Shown in pieces: positions 1 to 6,651 of a stretch of 10,821 bases of DNA. This DNA comes from Candidatus Magasanikbacteria bacterium RIFCSPLOWO2_02_FULL_44_11 (GTDB taxonomy: Bacteria; Patescibacteriota; Patescibacteriia; Magasanikbacterales; GWA2-37-8): NCBI GenBank assembly GCA_001783035.1, contig MFQK01000055.1:1-10821 (forward strand). Reading direction: 5' to 3'. The position numbers were made by a program, and so were the translations under genes. The notes under the pieces were generated by a model. The model was given only the letters and a program-made list of their open reading frames with translations, ran no database searches and had not been told where the DNA came from. Position 1 is the stretch's first letter, and the number at the start of each line of letters is the position of its first letter.

Positions 1-86
1 CTTTACGAACAAAATTAATTTACAAACCACGAAGGGATGACATTTCTACTTTGGTCAAAAGGTGACATTTCTACTTTGGTTTGACA
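1..86 (-). mobile_element. probable insertion-sequence end, cut by the window edge
   Basis: Read on the minus strand, similarity to a helix-turn-helix gene stops at about position 87. From there the DNA begins TGTCAAACC and carries two copies of an 18-bp repeat at a 25-bp period. Repeated TGTCA-containing terminal motifs are typical of the ends of IS21- and IS481-type elements, which is the basis of this call. No transposase coding sequence lies inside the window, so the family is inferred and the element may be only a remnant. If intact, the rest would lie off the left edge. Confidence 0.35.
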
Positions 87-149
87 GGTTTGCAAGGTTA
101 CACCAAGTATCTTTGCAGCTTCTCCTATTCGTACTTTTTTATCATTCAT
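15..149 (-). pseudogene. truncated MerR-type HTH N-terminus, IS607 resolvase-like
   Basis: A 44-aa reading frame too short for ordinary gene calling. Residues 1-21 read MNDKKVRIGEAAKILGVTLQT, which matches the start of a MerR-like winged helix as found at the N-terminus of IS607-family serine resolvases and related DNA-binding proteins. In that family an Arg/Trp-rich second helix should follow. Here residues 22-44 are instead a translation of the 18-bp repeats, ending in TAA at 15-17. The gene was therefore cut after about 21 codons, and the serine recombinase domain is absent. An excisionase or a plain MerR regulator is an alternative parent gene, since only the first helices remain. It is presumed non-functional. 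Confidence 0.5.
38..80. repeat. two identical 18-bp direct repeats
   Basis: The sequence TGACATTTCTACTTTGGT occurs at 38-55 and again, identically, at 63-80, with 7 bp between copies. No further copy was seen in the window. The arrangement looks like repeated transposase-binding sites at an IS terminus. Confidence 0.9.
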
Positions 150-194
150 ATAGAAGTATGCTACCACAAGAACTTATAAAAGTCAATTTTTTTA

Positions 195-276
195 ATAGGT
201 TTTGCTTAAAAATCTACTAAATTGTCTAAACTTTTATAGGTTTTCTTTAGAAATCTATAAATTTGCCTCGACTTTT
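195..276. repeat. 41-bp imperfect tandem duplication
   Basis: Units 195-235 and 236-276 both begin ATAGGTTTT and end ACTTTT, and match at 32 of 41 positions. The right unit contains the last seven codons and the TAG stop (255-257) of the DUF805 gene on the minus strand. The left unit is therefore a diverged copy of that gene's 3' tail. Confidence 0.75.
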
Positions 277-992
277 GAGTTTTCCAGCACTGTGATTGCC
301 TCCCGTGACTGTCTCCCAATTATCCAAAGTGCTATTGGGAAAATGAAGCCCGAAAAAGAAATATCTTTTGTAAGAATATGTACCAGTATATTCAAAACTA
401 ATAGTATCACACTTAAGATGGCCGCGGCCTTTGGAACCACACGCCGATATGATTTGCCGAGCGACCATCCCATAAAGAGTATGGCCGATCCGATGAGTAT
501 GTCGATCGGGCTGGGTGAGAAATGAAAGTTATCACCTTCACGTAAAAAAATTGCAAAAAATACATTGATTGCCCCAGCTACATAAAAAACACTTTGAATG
601 TGTTTGATTGTCCTGGTTGCCAACTCCGCTGTCGTTGGCTGCTCTTGTTTTACCGCTTCGACTCCTTTGGGGTTGGCGCCGTATTTGTTGGCGCCTCGTT
701 GGCTATCGAAAAATAATATGGCCATACTAAAGACGGGAATAAATAAAAACCAAGCGCTGTAGCCGGCATCATGAAATCTGCGTACCGTGACGGCCAGCCA
801 AGGAAGTAGGACAAGTAAAATAAAGCATGACGTTAACAGCACTCCGGTTTCCTGATTTGCACCAACCATTTTTGGTATAAAAATAAACCCAAAAGAAATG
901 GCCATGGTGGTGAGATAGAAAAGCCAATATTCCTTTCTCGTTGATCTGCCTCCAAACTTGTTGTACTTTTCAAGAACGTCGACGTAGTGCAT
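255..992 (-). CDS. DUF805 family membrane protein with extra C-terminal membrane half
   Basis: A 245-aa integral membrane protein. Residues 13-110 carry the DUF805 (YhaH/YhaI-like) pattern: FGGRSTRKEYW at 13-23, a hydrophobic segment at 50-69, RRFHDAGYS at 71-79, a further hydrophobic segment to about 95, and GANKYGANP at 100-108. DUF805 proteins are inner-membrane proteins of unknown biochemical role. Residues 111-245 add about four more membrane segments (132-151, 162-179, 186-207, 211-226) joined by a charged linker at 111-131, so the protein is about twice the usual length of roughly 110-150 aa. The ATG lies 10 bp after the stop of the preceding gene, which suggests cotranscription. No Shine-Dalgarno sequence is visible. 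The 3' end overlaps the 41-bp tandem repeat. The family call is firm; the function is unknown. Confidence 0.85.
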   Translation of the reverse strand: MHYVDVLEKYNKFGGRSTRKEYWLFYLTTMAISFGFIFIPKMVGANQETGVLLTSCFILLVLLPWLAVTVRRFHDAGYSAWFLFIPVFSMAILFFDSQRGANKYGANPKGVEAVKQEQPTTAELATRTIKHIQSVFYVAGAINVFFAIFLREGDNFHFSPSPIDILIGSAILFMGWSLGKSYRRVVPKAAAILSVILLVLNILVHILTKDISFSGFIFPIALWIIGRQSREAITVLENSKVEANL

Positions 993-1002
993 ATAATTTT
1001 AA

Positions 1003-1485
1003 TTATTCTAATTCAACAATTAAGTTATGCCCTTCATAAAATCCTTCTCCGTCGGCTTGTATCATTCCGCCGCAGTTTTTTACGAAGTATTCTAGAAAGA
1101 AACCATTCGCATTGTATCCATCGTCGTCAAAATCAGCTGTCGGAATTTGGCTAGCTATAATGTATTTACTGTTGGAAAGATGTTCTAAAATTTTTTTCTT
1201 TTCCGGCGAGTCATTTATTTCTTGTAGTAACATTTTGAACTCGTTTATTTCTTCGCGGTAGAGGCAATTGTTAGAACCGTCGTCACGGTTTACTTCCACC
1301 AAGAAAGGCAGCTTATCTTTTTTATACACTAGGCCGACCTCCTCCCAATTTTTTGAAGCCGGATCACCATCCTTAAAATCCTCATGTATGTTTACCGTCA
1401 CTCCTTGATTTTGAATATAATCCACCACCGCGTTTAAAGGCGGCAAGTCATTGGATGTGCAGAACGCTCGAATGTAGTAAGCCAT
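1003..1485 (-). CDS. hypothetical soluble 160-aa protein
   Basis: I do not recognise a named family. The protein opens MAYYIRAFCTSNDLPPL, is acidic (a DDD run at 120-122 and many Glu), and has no signal peptide or membrane segment. It reads as a small alpha/beta domain. Cys 9, 74 and 138 do not form a metal-binding pattern. Near the C-terminus the segment FFLEYFVKNCGGMIQADGEG (129-148) looks like the compact core of a conserved domain. It sits between the 127-aa gene (13-bp gap) and the DUF805 gene (10-bp gap), all on the minus strand, so the three are probably one transcription unit. Small acidic soluble proteins in such clusters are sometimes immunity proteins, but nothing here proves that. 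No Shine-Dalgarno precedes the ATG, which follows an AT-rich stretch. Confidence 0.75.
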   Translation of the reverse strand: MAYYIRAFCTSNDLPPLNAVVDYIQNQGVTVNIHEDFKDGDPASKNWEEVGLVYKKDKLPFLVEVNRDDGSNNCLYREEINEFKMLLQEINDSPEKKKILEHLSNSKYIIASQIPTADFDDDGYNANGFFLEYFVKNCGGMIQADGEGFYEGHNLIVELE

Positions 1486-1498
1486 AAAATTATTTTGC

Positions 1499-1882
1499 TT
1501 ATGGTTTTGTGTATTTTTCTTTCAATTGATCTTCGGGCCATTCTTTTCCCTCACAGCGCTCTAACCAGTCCCAAAACAACTCTGTACCGTAAGGTTCTAC
1601 AGCGATCGGAACACCGTCTTTCATAATTTTTAAACCACCTTTATTTATTTGTTCATTTAAATAGGCAAGGGTGTCGTGTATTCCTTCATCTTTAGCCTGT
1701 TGGATCATCTCACCAAGGGTACTCTTTTCTGTGTCAGTAAGTTTTGAAAGGAGAGCATTTTTTTCTTTATTTTCTGATACATTAGGCCAGCCCTTTTCGG
1801 TGACCCAACGTTTTAATATGGCTGGTCTTATTTTTACCAAGTCATCAATAATTTTTTTATAGTGTTTGAGTTGTATATTCAT
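1499..1882 (-). CDS. small conserved hypothetical protein, possibly DUF6547-like
   Basis: A 127-aa soluble protein from the ATG at 1882; an in-frame TTG at 1891 would add three residues. I chose the ATG because neither start has a Shine-Dalgarno sequence and ATG is commoner. The order of segments is a helical N-terminus (YKKIIDDLVKIRP, 8-20), a charged middle, AKDEGIHDTLAYLNEQIN (63-80), then GLKIMKDGVPIAVEPYGTEL (83-102) and FWDWLERCEGKEWPE (103-117). This resembles from memory proteins labelled DUF6547, which I could not verify; the biochemical role is unknown. There is no membrane segment or signal peptide. It appears to be first of three close minus-strand genes. A weak promoter candidate (GCGACA, 16-bp spacer, TAATAT) lies about 70-110 bp upstream. 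Confidence 0.75.
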   Translation of the reverse strand: MNIQLKHYKKIIDDLVKIRPAILKRWVTEKGWPNVSENKEKNALLSKLTDTEKSTLGEMIQQAKDEGIHDTLAYLNEQINKGGLKIMKDGVPIAVEPYGTELFWDWLERCEGKEWPEDQLKEKYTKP

Positions 1883-2104
1883 ATAGATCAATTATTACTT
1901 TCATATTAATCTTCCTTACTTTAGCAGCCCTTGATACGACGATATATTATTCCCAACTACCCAATTGTCGCATGAAACGACGTACAATGAACGTTATTGC
2001 CATAAAAAATGTAAAATTTTGCCTATATACGCGTCCGAGGCTTTGGTGCCAGAGATGATGCCAATATTCATATTTCTGTTTTGAAATTTGGATATTTCAG
2101 CCAT
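1883..2104. other. 222-bp AT-rich intergenic region
   Basis: It lies between the 127-aa gene and the 84-aa gene, both minus-strand. I see no convincing coding frame and no strong terminator for the upstream 84-aa gene. The only regulatory candidate is the weak minus-strand promoter near 1945-1980. Confidence 0.4.
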
Positions 2105-2359
2105 TTATCCGGCTGGATGCGTTTTGTCATACTCACTTCCACATTGGTAAATGTATTTATAATCGCCTGACGATGAGTACACGGAATCTGGTGAAATATG
2201 AGCATATTCCTCATGTTTAACAGTTGTACAGTGTAAATATCGCAGTACCGAATAGCTATACTTACCATAGTGTCTAAAAAAACCCAAGTCAAAAATTACT
2301 ACGAATATACCAAATAGAAGCAATGCTATAATTTTAATAGTTTTCTTGGAAAGTTTCAT
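2105..2359 (-). CDS. small single-pass membrane protein, 84 aa
   Basis: No family is recognised. The protein begins MKLSKKTIKIIALLLFGIF, a basic stub followed by one hydrophobic segment at about 8-25, typical of an uncleaved N-terminal anchor. About 58 Tyr- and Ser-rich residues follow, expected outside the membrane, with two cysteines (44 and 73) that could pair. The frame stays open upstream to 2488, but those extra residues are polar with no domain-like pattern, so the ATG at 2359 just before the anchor was chosen. AGGAA occurs about 16 bases upstream, further than usual. It follows ftsH on the same strand after a 141-bp gap with no clear terminator, so read-through is possible. An overlapping minus-strand frame at 2068-2292 is less protein-like. 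It may be a degenerate gene. Confidence 0.5.
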   Translation of the reverse strand: MKLSKKTIKIIALLLFGIFVVIFDLGFFRHYGKYSYSVLRYLHCTTVKHEEYAHISPDSVYSSSGDYKYIYQCGSEYDKTHPAG

Positions 2360-2500
2360 AAACGTGATAAACGATTCCTCATTATCCTTTTGCTCCCACT
2401 CTAATTCTTGCTTCTTCCTTCCGCACGAACTCCACCTATTATGTAAAAAACCGCACTCCTTTACAAGAAACGGTCTTATACAATACACCTCTTTTATGGT

Positions 2501-4372
2501 TTAGCCTGCAATTTCTATACCAGGCCCAGAAAAATTCTTTTTCTGTGGTGCGCCCATTACCAATTCGAGTTCTTCTTGTTCAAGAGTTTCTTTTTCCATT
2601 AAAACTACCACCATCTTGTCCATTTTATCACGATTGTCAGTTAAGGTTTTACGAGCTCTGGTCTCTGCTTCAGAAACCAGACTCCGAATTTCCTTGTCAA
2701 TGTCTTCGGCAGTCTTGTCGCTATAATCACGTTCTTCGTGAATTTCGCGACCCAAAAAGACTAGTTCTTCATGTTCACCAAAAGTACGCGGCCCTAACAG
2801 CTCGCTCATACCGTAACGAGTCACCATATTACGAGCCAACTTCGTAGCGGTGCGCAAATCACTGGATGGTCCGGTTGAAACTTGGTCGTCGCCAAAAATC
2901 ATTTTCTCGGCAACGTAACCGCCCATGGCCATAGCCAAATCATCTTTAAATTGGGCGAGTGTGTGATAATGTTTATCCTCGGTCGGCATCTTTAAGGTAT
3001 ATCCGCCAGCCGAACCGCGCGAGATAACTGATATTTTTCGAATTGGATCGCAATTAGGTAAGAGATAACCGACGACAGCGTGACCAGCTTCGTGATAAGC
3101 CGTTGTTTTCTTGTCGCGTTCGCTCATGACCCGACTCTTGCGTTCAGGACCAAGTAATACTTTTTCAATACTATCCAAAATTTCGCGTTCGCCGATTTCT
3201 TTTTTATTGCGTCGCACACACACAATCGCGGCCTCATTCATCAGGTTAGCCAAATCAGCTCCCGAAAAACCCGGTGTTCTTTCGGCAATACGACGGATTG
3301 TAACGTCCTTAGAAAGAGGTTTTCCTTGGGAGTGCACGGCAATAATTTCTTCACGATCTTTAATATCCGGCATATCAACCGTCACACGACGATCAAACCG
3401 GCCGGGACGAAGCAAAGCCGGATCAAGCACGTCAGGACGATTCGTGGCTGCCATGACAATTACTCCCAAATTAGGATCAAAACCATCCATTTCCACCAAG
3501 ATTTGGTTCAAGGTTTGTTCGCGTTCATCATGACCGCCGCCCAAACCGGCGCCGCGGCGTCGGCCGACAGCATCGATTTCATCAATAAAAACAATCGCCG
3601 GCGCGGCTCGCTTGGCTTTACCAAACAAATCACGGACACGACTGGCCCCGACACCAACAAACATTTCCACAAATTCCGAACCACTCATATGGAAAAAAGG
3701 CACATTAGCTTCACCGGCCACCGCTTTAGCAAGCAAAGTCTTACCGGTACCGGGAGCACCCATCAAAAGAACGCCTTTCGGAATTTTAGCCCCCATATCA
3801 ACAAATTTTTTCTGGTCACGTAAAAACTCCACCACTTCTTCCAGTTCCGCCTTAGCTTCTTTGGCACCAGCCACATCAGCAAAGGTTTTTCGATCTTTAT
3901 CATCAGGTTTGACTTGTCGTGGATTACTCTGCCCGAAACCCATCGCTTTCTGGTTCATTCCCTGAACACCGCGCGTCATGAAATAGAAAAACACGATAAT
4001 AATAATCAACGGAAGGATAGCCGGAATCAGATTAGCCGCCCAAAATTTCCAGGCGCTTTCATCTTGCACTTCCACGGCCAAATTCTTTCGCGCTTCGGCA
4101 GATACGCCATAATTTTCCATAATATCTCCAAACGATTCGCCAGGTTCTTTTTTCACTTCTTGCGGTCGCGCAGCCGAATCTACCAATTCGATCCGCAGCG
4201 TATCCCCCTCAACAGCTACTTTTTTTACCTTACCGGCGTTAATTTCTTCGACCATGGTGGCGATACCAATGATCTCCGGACTGCTATCCTTACCTCGAAG
4301 CATGCTTAAACCGCCGGCAATCACCAATAAAACTACAAAAATGATGACAAAATTCTTTATAAAACTTTTCAT
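2501..4372 (-). CDS. ftsH: ATP-dependent zinc metalloprotease FtsH
   Basis: A 623-aa membrane-anchored AAA+ protease that degrades misfolded and regulatory membrane and soluble proteins, acting as a hexamer at the inner face of the membrane. The order is TM1 (4-25), a short extracytoplasmic domain (26-110), TM2 (112-132), then the AAA domain with Walker A GAPGTGKT (205-212), the pore-loop region MFVGVG (237-242), Walker B VFIDEID (261-267) and the second region of homology (309-329, ending RPGRFDRR). The M41 peptidase domain has the zinc site HEAGH (427-431) and the third ligand Asp505 (SSDLRTA). All key residues are present and the length is near the usual 600-650 aa. It follows the S1-domain gene on the same strand but is separated by an intrinsic terminator and has its own weak promoter candidate. 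No Shine-Dalgarno precedes the ATG. Confidence 0.98.
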   Translation of the reverse strand: MKSFIKNFVIIFVVLLVIAGGLSMLRGKDSSPEIIGIATMVEEINAGKVKKVAVEGDTLRIELVDSAARPQEVKKEPGESFGDIMENYGVSAEARKNLAVEVQDESAWKFWAANLIPAILPLIIIIVFFYFMTRGVQGMNQKAMGFGQSNPRQVKPDDKDRKTFADVAGAKEAKAELEEVVEFLRDQKKFVDMGAKIPKGVLLMGAPGTGKTLLAKAVAGEANVPFFHMSGSEFVEMFVGVGASRVRDLFGKAKRAAPAIVFIDEIDAVGRRRGAGLGGGHDEREQTLNQILVEMDGFDPNLGVIVMAATNRPDVLDPALLRPGRFDRRVTVDMPDIKDREEIIAVHSQGKPLSKDVTIRRIAERTPGFSGADLANLMNEAAIVCVRRNKKEIGEREILDSIEKVLLGPERKSRVMSERDKKTTAYHEAGHAVVGYLLPNCDPIRKISVISRGSAGGYTLKMPTEDKHYHTLAQFKDDLAMAMGGYVAEKMIFGDDQVSTGPSSDLRTATKLARNMVTRYGMSELLGPRTFGEHEELVFLGREIHEERDYSDKTAEDIDKEIRSLVSEAETRARKTLTDNRDKMDKMVVVLMEKETLEQEELELVMGAPQKKNFSGPGIEIAG

Positions 4373-4405
4373 ATGAATATAAGACTAAATAACCAATCCA
4401 GGGCT

Positions 4406-4435
4406 TACATAACGTACTTTTACCCTGTAAGTCAA
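4406..4435 (-). promoter_or_regulatory. candidate ftsH promoter
   Basis: On the minus strand TTGACT (4430-4435) is followed after 18 bp by TATGTA (4406-4411), 33 bp upstream of the ftsH ATG. The -35 matches the consensus at five of six positions, but the -10 is poor. The location between the upstream terminator and ftsH supports it. Confidence 0.35.
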
Positions 4436-4469
4436 CGTATCTTACCTGAACAGACGTAAAAATGCAAGG

Positions 4470-4486
4470 TTCGTAGGCGCTACGAA
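4470..4486. repeat. 7-bp stem inverted repeat beside the terminator
   Basis: TTCGTAG (4470-4476) and CTACGAA (4480-4486) form a perfect 7-bp stem around a 3-base loop. It directly abuts the terminator hairpin of the S1-domain gene, making two hairpins in tandem. Confidence 0.6.
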
Positions 4487-4513
4487 AAAACCCTGCCGCT
4501 TGGCAGGGTTTTT
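4485..4513 (-). terminator. intrinsic terminator of the S1-domain gene
   Basis: Three bases after the TAA of the S1-domain gene a 12-bp perfect stem (AAAAACCCTGCC and GGCAGGGTTTTT on the plus strand, 4-base loop) forms, followed on the minus strand by six T residues. It is symmetric enough to work in both directions. Confidence 0.9.
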
Positions 4514-4516
4514 GGC

Positions 4517-5755
4517 TTATTCAGCGGATTTTAACTTCTTAGTTTTTGGAGCTTTTTCTTTGATTTTCTTTTCTTCTTTAGCTTTCGGGGCTTCATCGCC
4601 TTTAGATTTTACTTCGTTTTTTTCGTCTTTAATATCTTCCTTTTCAGCTTTTTTTTCGGTTACCTTTTGAACGGCACGACCACTTTTACCCTTCACACCG
4701 GCCAACTTCAAACCTAAACGATGTTCAGTCGGTTCAAGCGACACGATTTCAAATTCCTGGGTTTCACCAATTTTAAACTTATCATACAAATTGGTAATTG
4801 GTTCATCGGATAATTCAGAGATATGGGCCAAACCATGAATATCTTTATCAAGACCGATCATAAGACCAAAGGTTTCAATCTTCAAAACTTTACCTTTCAC
4901 TTTGTCCCCTATTTTATATTTATCTTTCACGCTCTTCCACGGATCTTCCACGATGCGTTTAACCGACAAATAGATCTTTGAATGGTCGAGTTGAATAATT
5001 TGGGCTTTGACCTGGTCGCCGACTTTAAGAACATCTTTTGGATGATCAATACGCTGCCAAGCAATTTCGGAAATGTGCACCAAACCTTCCAAGCCCTGGC
5101 CAAACTTCAAGAAAGCGCCAAATGAGGTAAGAGCGCTTACTTCACCATCAACAACATCGCCGATCTTATAGGATTCAAGCACCGCCTTTTGAGAATCTTC
5201 CCAAACAGCGCGCTCGGAAACAATAAGTTTTTCATCAGCTTCGTTGACATCAATCACTTTCACTTCCATTTCACGGCCAACCATTTCACGCAATTTTTCT
5301 AAAATGCGGTTCTTGTCACCACCGGCGACACGCGGATAATTATCCGGGGACAATTGTGAAACCGGCATAAAACCATGCAATGCTTCCACTTGGAGCATAA
5401 GACCGCCTTTATTAGCAGACAAAATCTTAGTTTTAATGGTAAGGCCATCCTTAAGCCACTGCTTCATGGTATCCCAAGCTTTGGCATACCCGGCAATGCG
5501 GAATGACAATTCCATTTCGCCATTTTCATTTTCCAAATCAATGACCGTTGATTCAACTTCTTCACCTTTTTTGAGTGACGCGTATTCACTCGACTCGGCA
5601 AAAAGCTCGCGGCCGCGAACCACACCGGTGGTCATACCGTCGATATCAATGTGAATTTCATTGCGGTCAACGGAAATAACCTTGCCTTTGACAACGTCAC
5701 CGACTTTCGGCACGTGCATGACGTGCGACTGGAACAATGTTTTAAAATCAGTCAT
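4517..5755 (-). CDS. rpsA: 30S ribosomal protein S1-like, four S1 domains
   Basis: A 412-aa RNA-binding protein with four S1 (OB-fold) repeats at about 17-86, 103-181, 197-267 and 281-351. Repeats 3 and 4 are the most canonical, with SFGAFLKFGQGLEGLVHISE (211-230) and HGLAHISELS (307-316). A strongly charged Lys/Glu tail follows (about 355-412, ending KKLKSAE). S1 binds AU-rich 5' leaders and brings mRNA to the 30S subunit. E. coli S1 has six domains; four-domain forms are common in Gram-positives and small genomes. The gene stands alone, with its own strong promoter and terminator. AAGGA lies about 15 bases before the ATG, separated by a T-rich stretch. A hairpin in the leader could be an autoregulatory site, as S1 controls its own mRNA in E. 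coli; this is inference. A general S1-domain RNA-binding protein is the main alternative. Confidence 0.88.
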   Translation of the reverse strand: MTDFKTLFQSHVMHVPKVGDVVKGKVISVDRNEIHIDIDGMTTGVVRGRELFAESSEYASLKKGEEVESTVIDLENENGEMELSFRIAGYAKAWDTMKQWLKDGLTIKTKILSANKGGLMLQVEALHGFMPVSQLSPDNYPRVAGGDKNRILEKLREMVGREMEVKVIDVNEADEKLIVSERAVWEDSQKAVLESYKIGDVVDGEVSALTSFGAFLKFGQGLEGLVHISEIAWQRIDHPKDVLKVGDQVKAQIIQLDHSKIYLSVKRIVEDPWKSVKDKYKIGDKVKGKVLKIETFGLMIGLDKDIHGLAHISELSDEPITNLYDKFKIGETQEFEIVSLEPTEHRLGLKLAGVKGKSGRAVQKVTEKKAEKEDIKDEKNEVKSKGDEAPKAKEEKKIKEKAPKTKKLKSAE

Positions 5756-5780
5756 AGAACAAAAAAATAATCCTTAGCCC

Positions 5781-5806
5781 GCACTCCGATTGATCGGGGC
5801 GAGTGC
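5781..5806 (-). promoter_or_regulatory. bulged hairpin in the S1 mRNA leader
   Basis: GCACT (5781-5785) plus CCGAT (5786-5790) pair with ATCGG (5793-5797) and AGTGC (5802-5806). This gives ten base pairs, a 2-base loop and a 4-base bulge (5798-5801). It lies 26-51 bases upstream of the start codon, inside the predicted leader of about 95 bases. No T-run follows that would make it a standard terminator before the gene, although a short T-rich stretch lies closer to the ATG. Confidence 0.55.
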
Positions 5807-5856
5807 CTTTCTCTAGAGTGGAAAAGCTTATAGAAGATCAATTTTTAACTAGCTAC

Positions 5857-5885
5857 ACTATATAATAAGAAGGGAGAATTGTCAA
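5857..5885 (-). promoter_or_regulatory. strong sigma70-type promoter for the S1-domain gene
   Basis: On the minus strand a perfect TTGACA (5880-5885), a 17-bp spacer and TATAGT (5857-5862, five of six matches) form a near-consensus promoter. Transcription would start near 5850, giving a leader of about 95 bases. This fits a highly expressed ribosomal gene. Confidence 0.85.
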
Positions 5886-5907
5886 GATCTGAAAAAAGAG
5901 GCGAGAA

Positions 5908-5970
5908 AAGCCCTCAATATCAGCATTTTCCGACCTTAAAACAGCGTTTTTCCAAGCTCTGATAGGGCTT
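5908..5970. repeat. imperfect inverted repeat between divergent promoters
   Basis: AAGCCC (5908-5913) and TATCAG (5918-5923) are complementary to CTGATA (5959-5964) and GGGCTT (5965-5970). The arms form 12 pairs with a 4-base bulge and a 35-base loop. The loop itself contains AAAAC-AGC-GTTTT (5938-5950). The right arm touches the -35 of the plus-strand promoter. It could be an operator, or a terminator-like fold of an upstream transcript. Confidence 0.5.
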
Positions 5971-5997
5971 GCTCTTGGGCGAGAGATGTGCTAAAAT
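5969..5997 (+). promoter_or_regulatory. extended -10 promoter for the MBL-like/TM/gyrA operon
   Basis: TAAAAT (5992-5997) is preceded by TG at 5989-5990, an extended -10 motif. A weak -35 TTGCTC (5969-5974) lies 17 bp upstream. The start codon of the first gene is 36 bp downstream. The element faces away from the promoter of the S1-domain gene. Confidence 0.65.
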
Positions 5998-6033
5998 AAC
6001 AGCATTAAATTTTATTAAAAGAGCTGAATTTCT

Positions 6034-6651
6034 ATGCACATTTCCTGGCTTGGCCAAACTTGCGTTAAATTGCAAACCAAATATTTAGATCAAGACGTCA
6101 CCGTTATCATCGACGCTTATAAACCAAAAACTGGCGAATTTCCCCGCAGTTTTACTCCTACGATGGCCCTTTTTTCTAAAGGGACCGAGAATGCCGCCAC
6201 CTTGTCCGGCGATCCTTTTATAATGGATACGCTGGGCGAAGCTGAACTGAAGGAAGCCATGGTCACCGCTTTTCCAAGCGAAGGAGGCAACATCGTTTTC
6301 AAAATAAATGCCGAGCAGATGAACATTGTTCATTTGGGGCAATTGAATAAAAAACCTGAATTGTCCGAATTGGAGAAAATTGGCTCCATCGATATTCTTT
6401 TAGTGCCGGTTGGCAATGGTAAAAACTATATTTCACTCGAAGATGCCGCGAGCCTCGTGACCGCGCTTGAACCGCGCGTGGTCGTGCCGATCGCCTACCA
6501 GTGCGATACAGACAAAGACGCCCGCCCGGTCAGTGAATTTTTAAAAGAACTTGGCCTGAAGCCGGAAATGACTGACAAAAAAATCATTTTCAAAAAGAAA
6601 GCCCTGCCGCAAGAAGACATGAAGCTTTTTGTTCTTGAAAAAAATGTCTAA
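6034..6651 (+). CDS. degenerate MBL-fold-like protein lacking metal ligands
   Basis: A 205-aa soluble protein whose outline follows the small COG2220/UPF0173-type metallo-beta-lactamase-fold proteins: MHISWLGQTCVKLQ (1-14), VTVIIDAYKP (22-31), NIVHLGQL (97-104), IDILLVPVGNGKNYISLEDA (119-138) and EPRVVVPIAYQ (146-156). The family normally binds metals through an HxHxDH loop after the first strands and a late His in a PxHY-like motif. Here there is no HxHxDH (residues 40-70 contain no His), and the late motif reads PIAY. Hydrolase activity is therefore unlikely, and a structural or binding role is more probable. It is first in an operon with a small membrane protein (8-bp overlap) and gyrA. 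The ATG has only a weak GAG upstream. The fold assignment is by motif order. Confidence 0.72.
   Translation: MHISWLGQTCVKLQTKYLDQDVTVIIDAYKPKTGEFPRSFTPTMALFSKGTENAATLSGDPFIMDTLGEAELKEAMVTAFPSEGGNIVFKINAEQMNIVHLGQLNKKPELSELEKIGSIDILLVPVGNGKNYISLEDAASLVTALEPRVVVPIAYQCDTDKDARPVSEFLKELGLKPEMTDKKIIFKKKALPQEDMKLFVLEKNV

Noticed and set aside
38..80. Possible CRISPR array
   Set aside because: Only two 18-bp repeats with a 7-bp gap; too short and too few, with no cas genes.
202..525. Plus-strand frame of 107 codons
   Set aside because: It is antisense to the DUF805 gene and starts in the tandem repeat; it shows no recognisable protein pattern.
2068..2292. Minus-strand frame of 74 codons overlapping the 84-aa gene
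   Set aside because: It has no plausible start context or domain pattern; the alternative frame has a clear membrane anchor.
2360..2488. Upstream extension of the 84-aa gene
   Set aside because: The extra 43 residues are polar without a pattern and precede what looks like a normal N-terminal anchor.
2440..2500. Intrinsic terminator after ftsH
   Set aside because: A T-run follows GCGG on the minus strand, but the best stem is about four pairs around a long loop, which is not convincing.
3326..3823. Long plus-strand open frame of 165 codons
   Set aside because: It lies wholly antisense to the strongly conserved AAA domain of ftsH and has no domain-like sequence.
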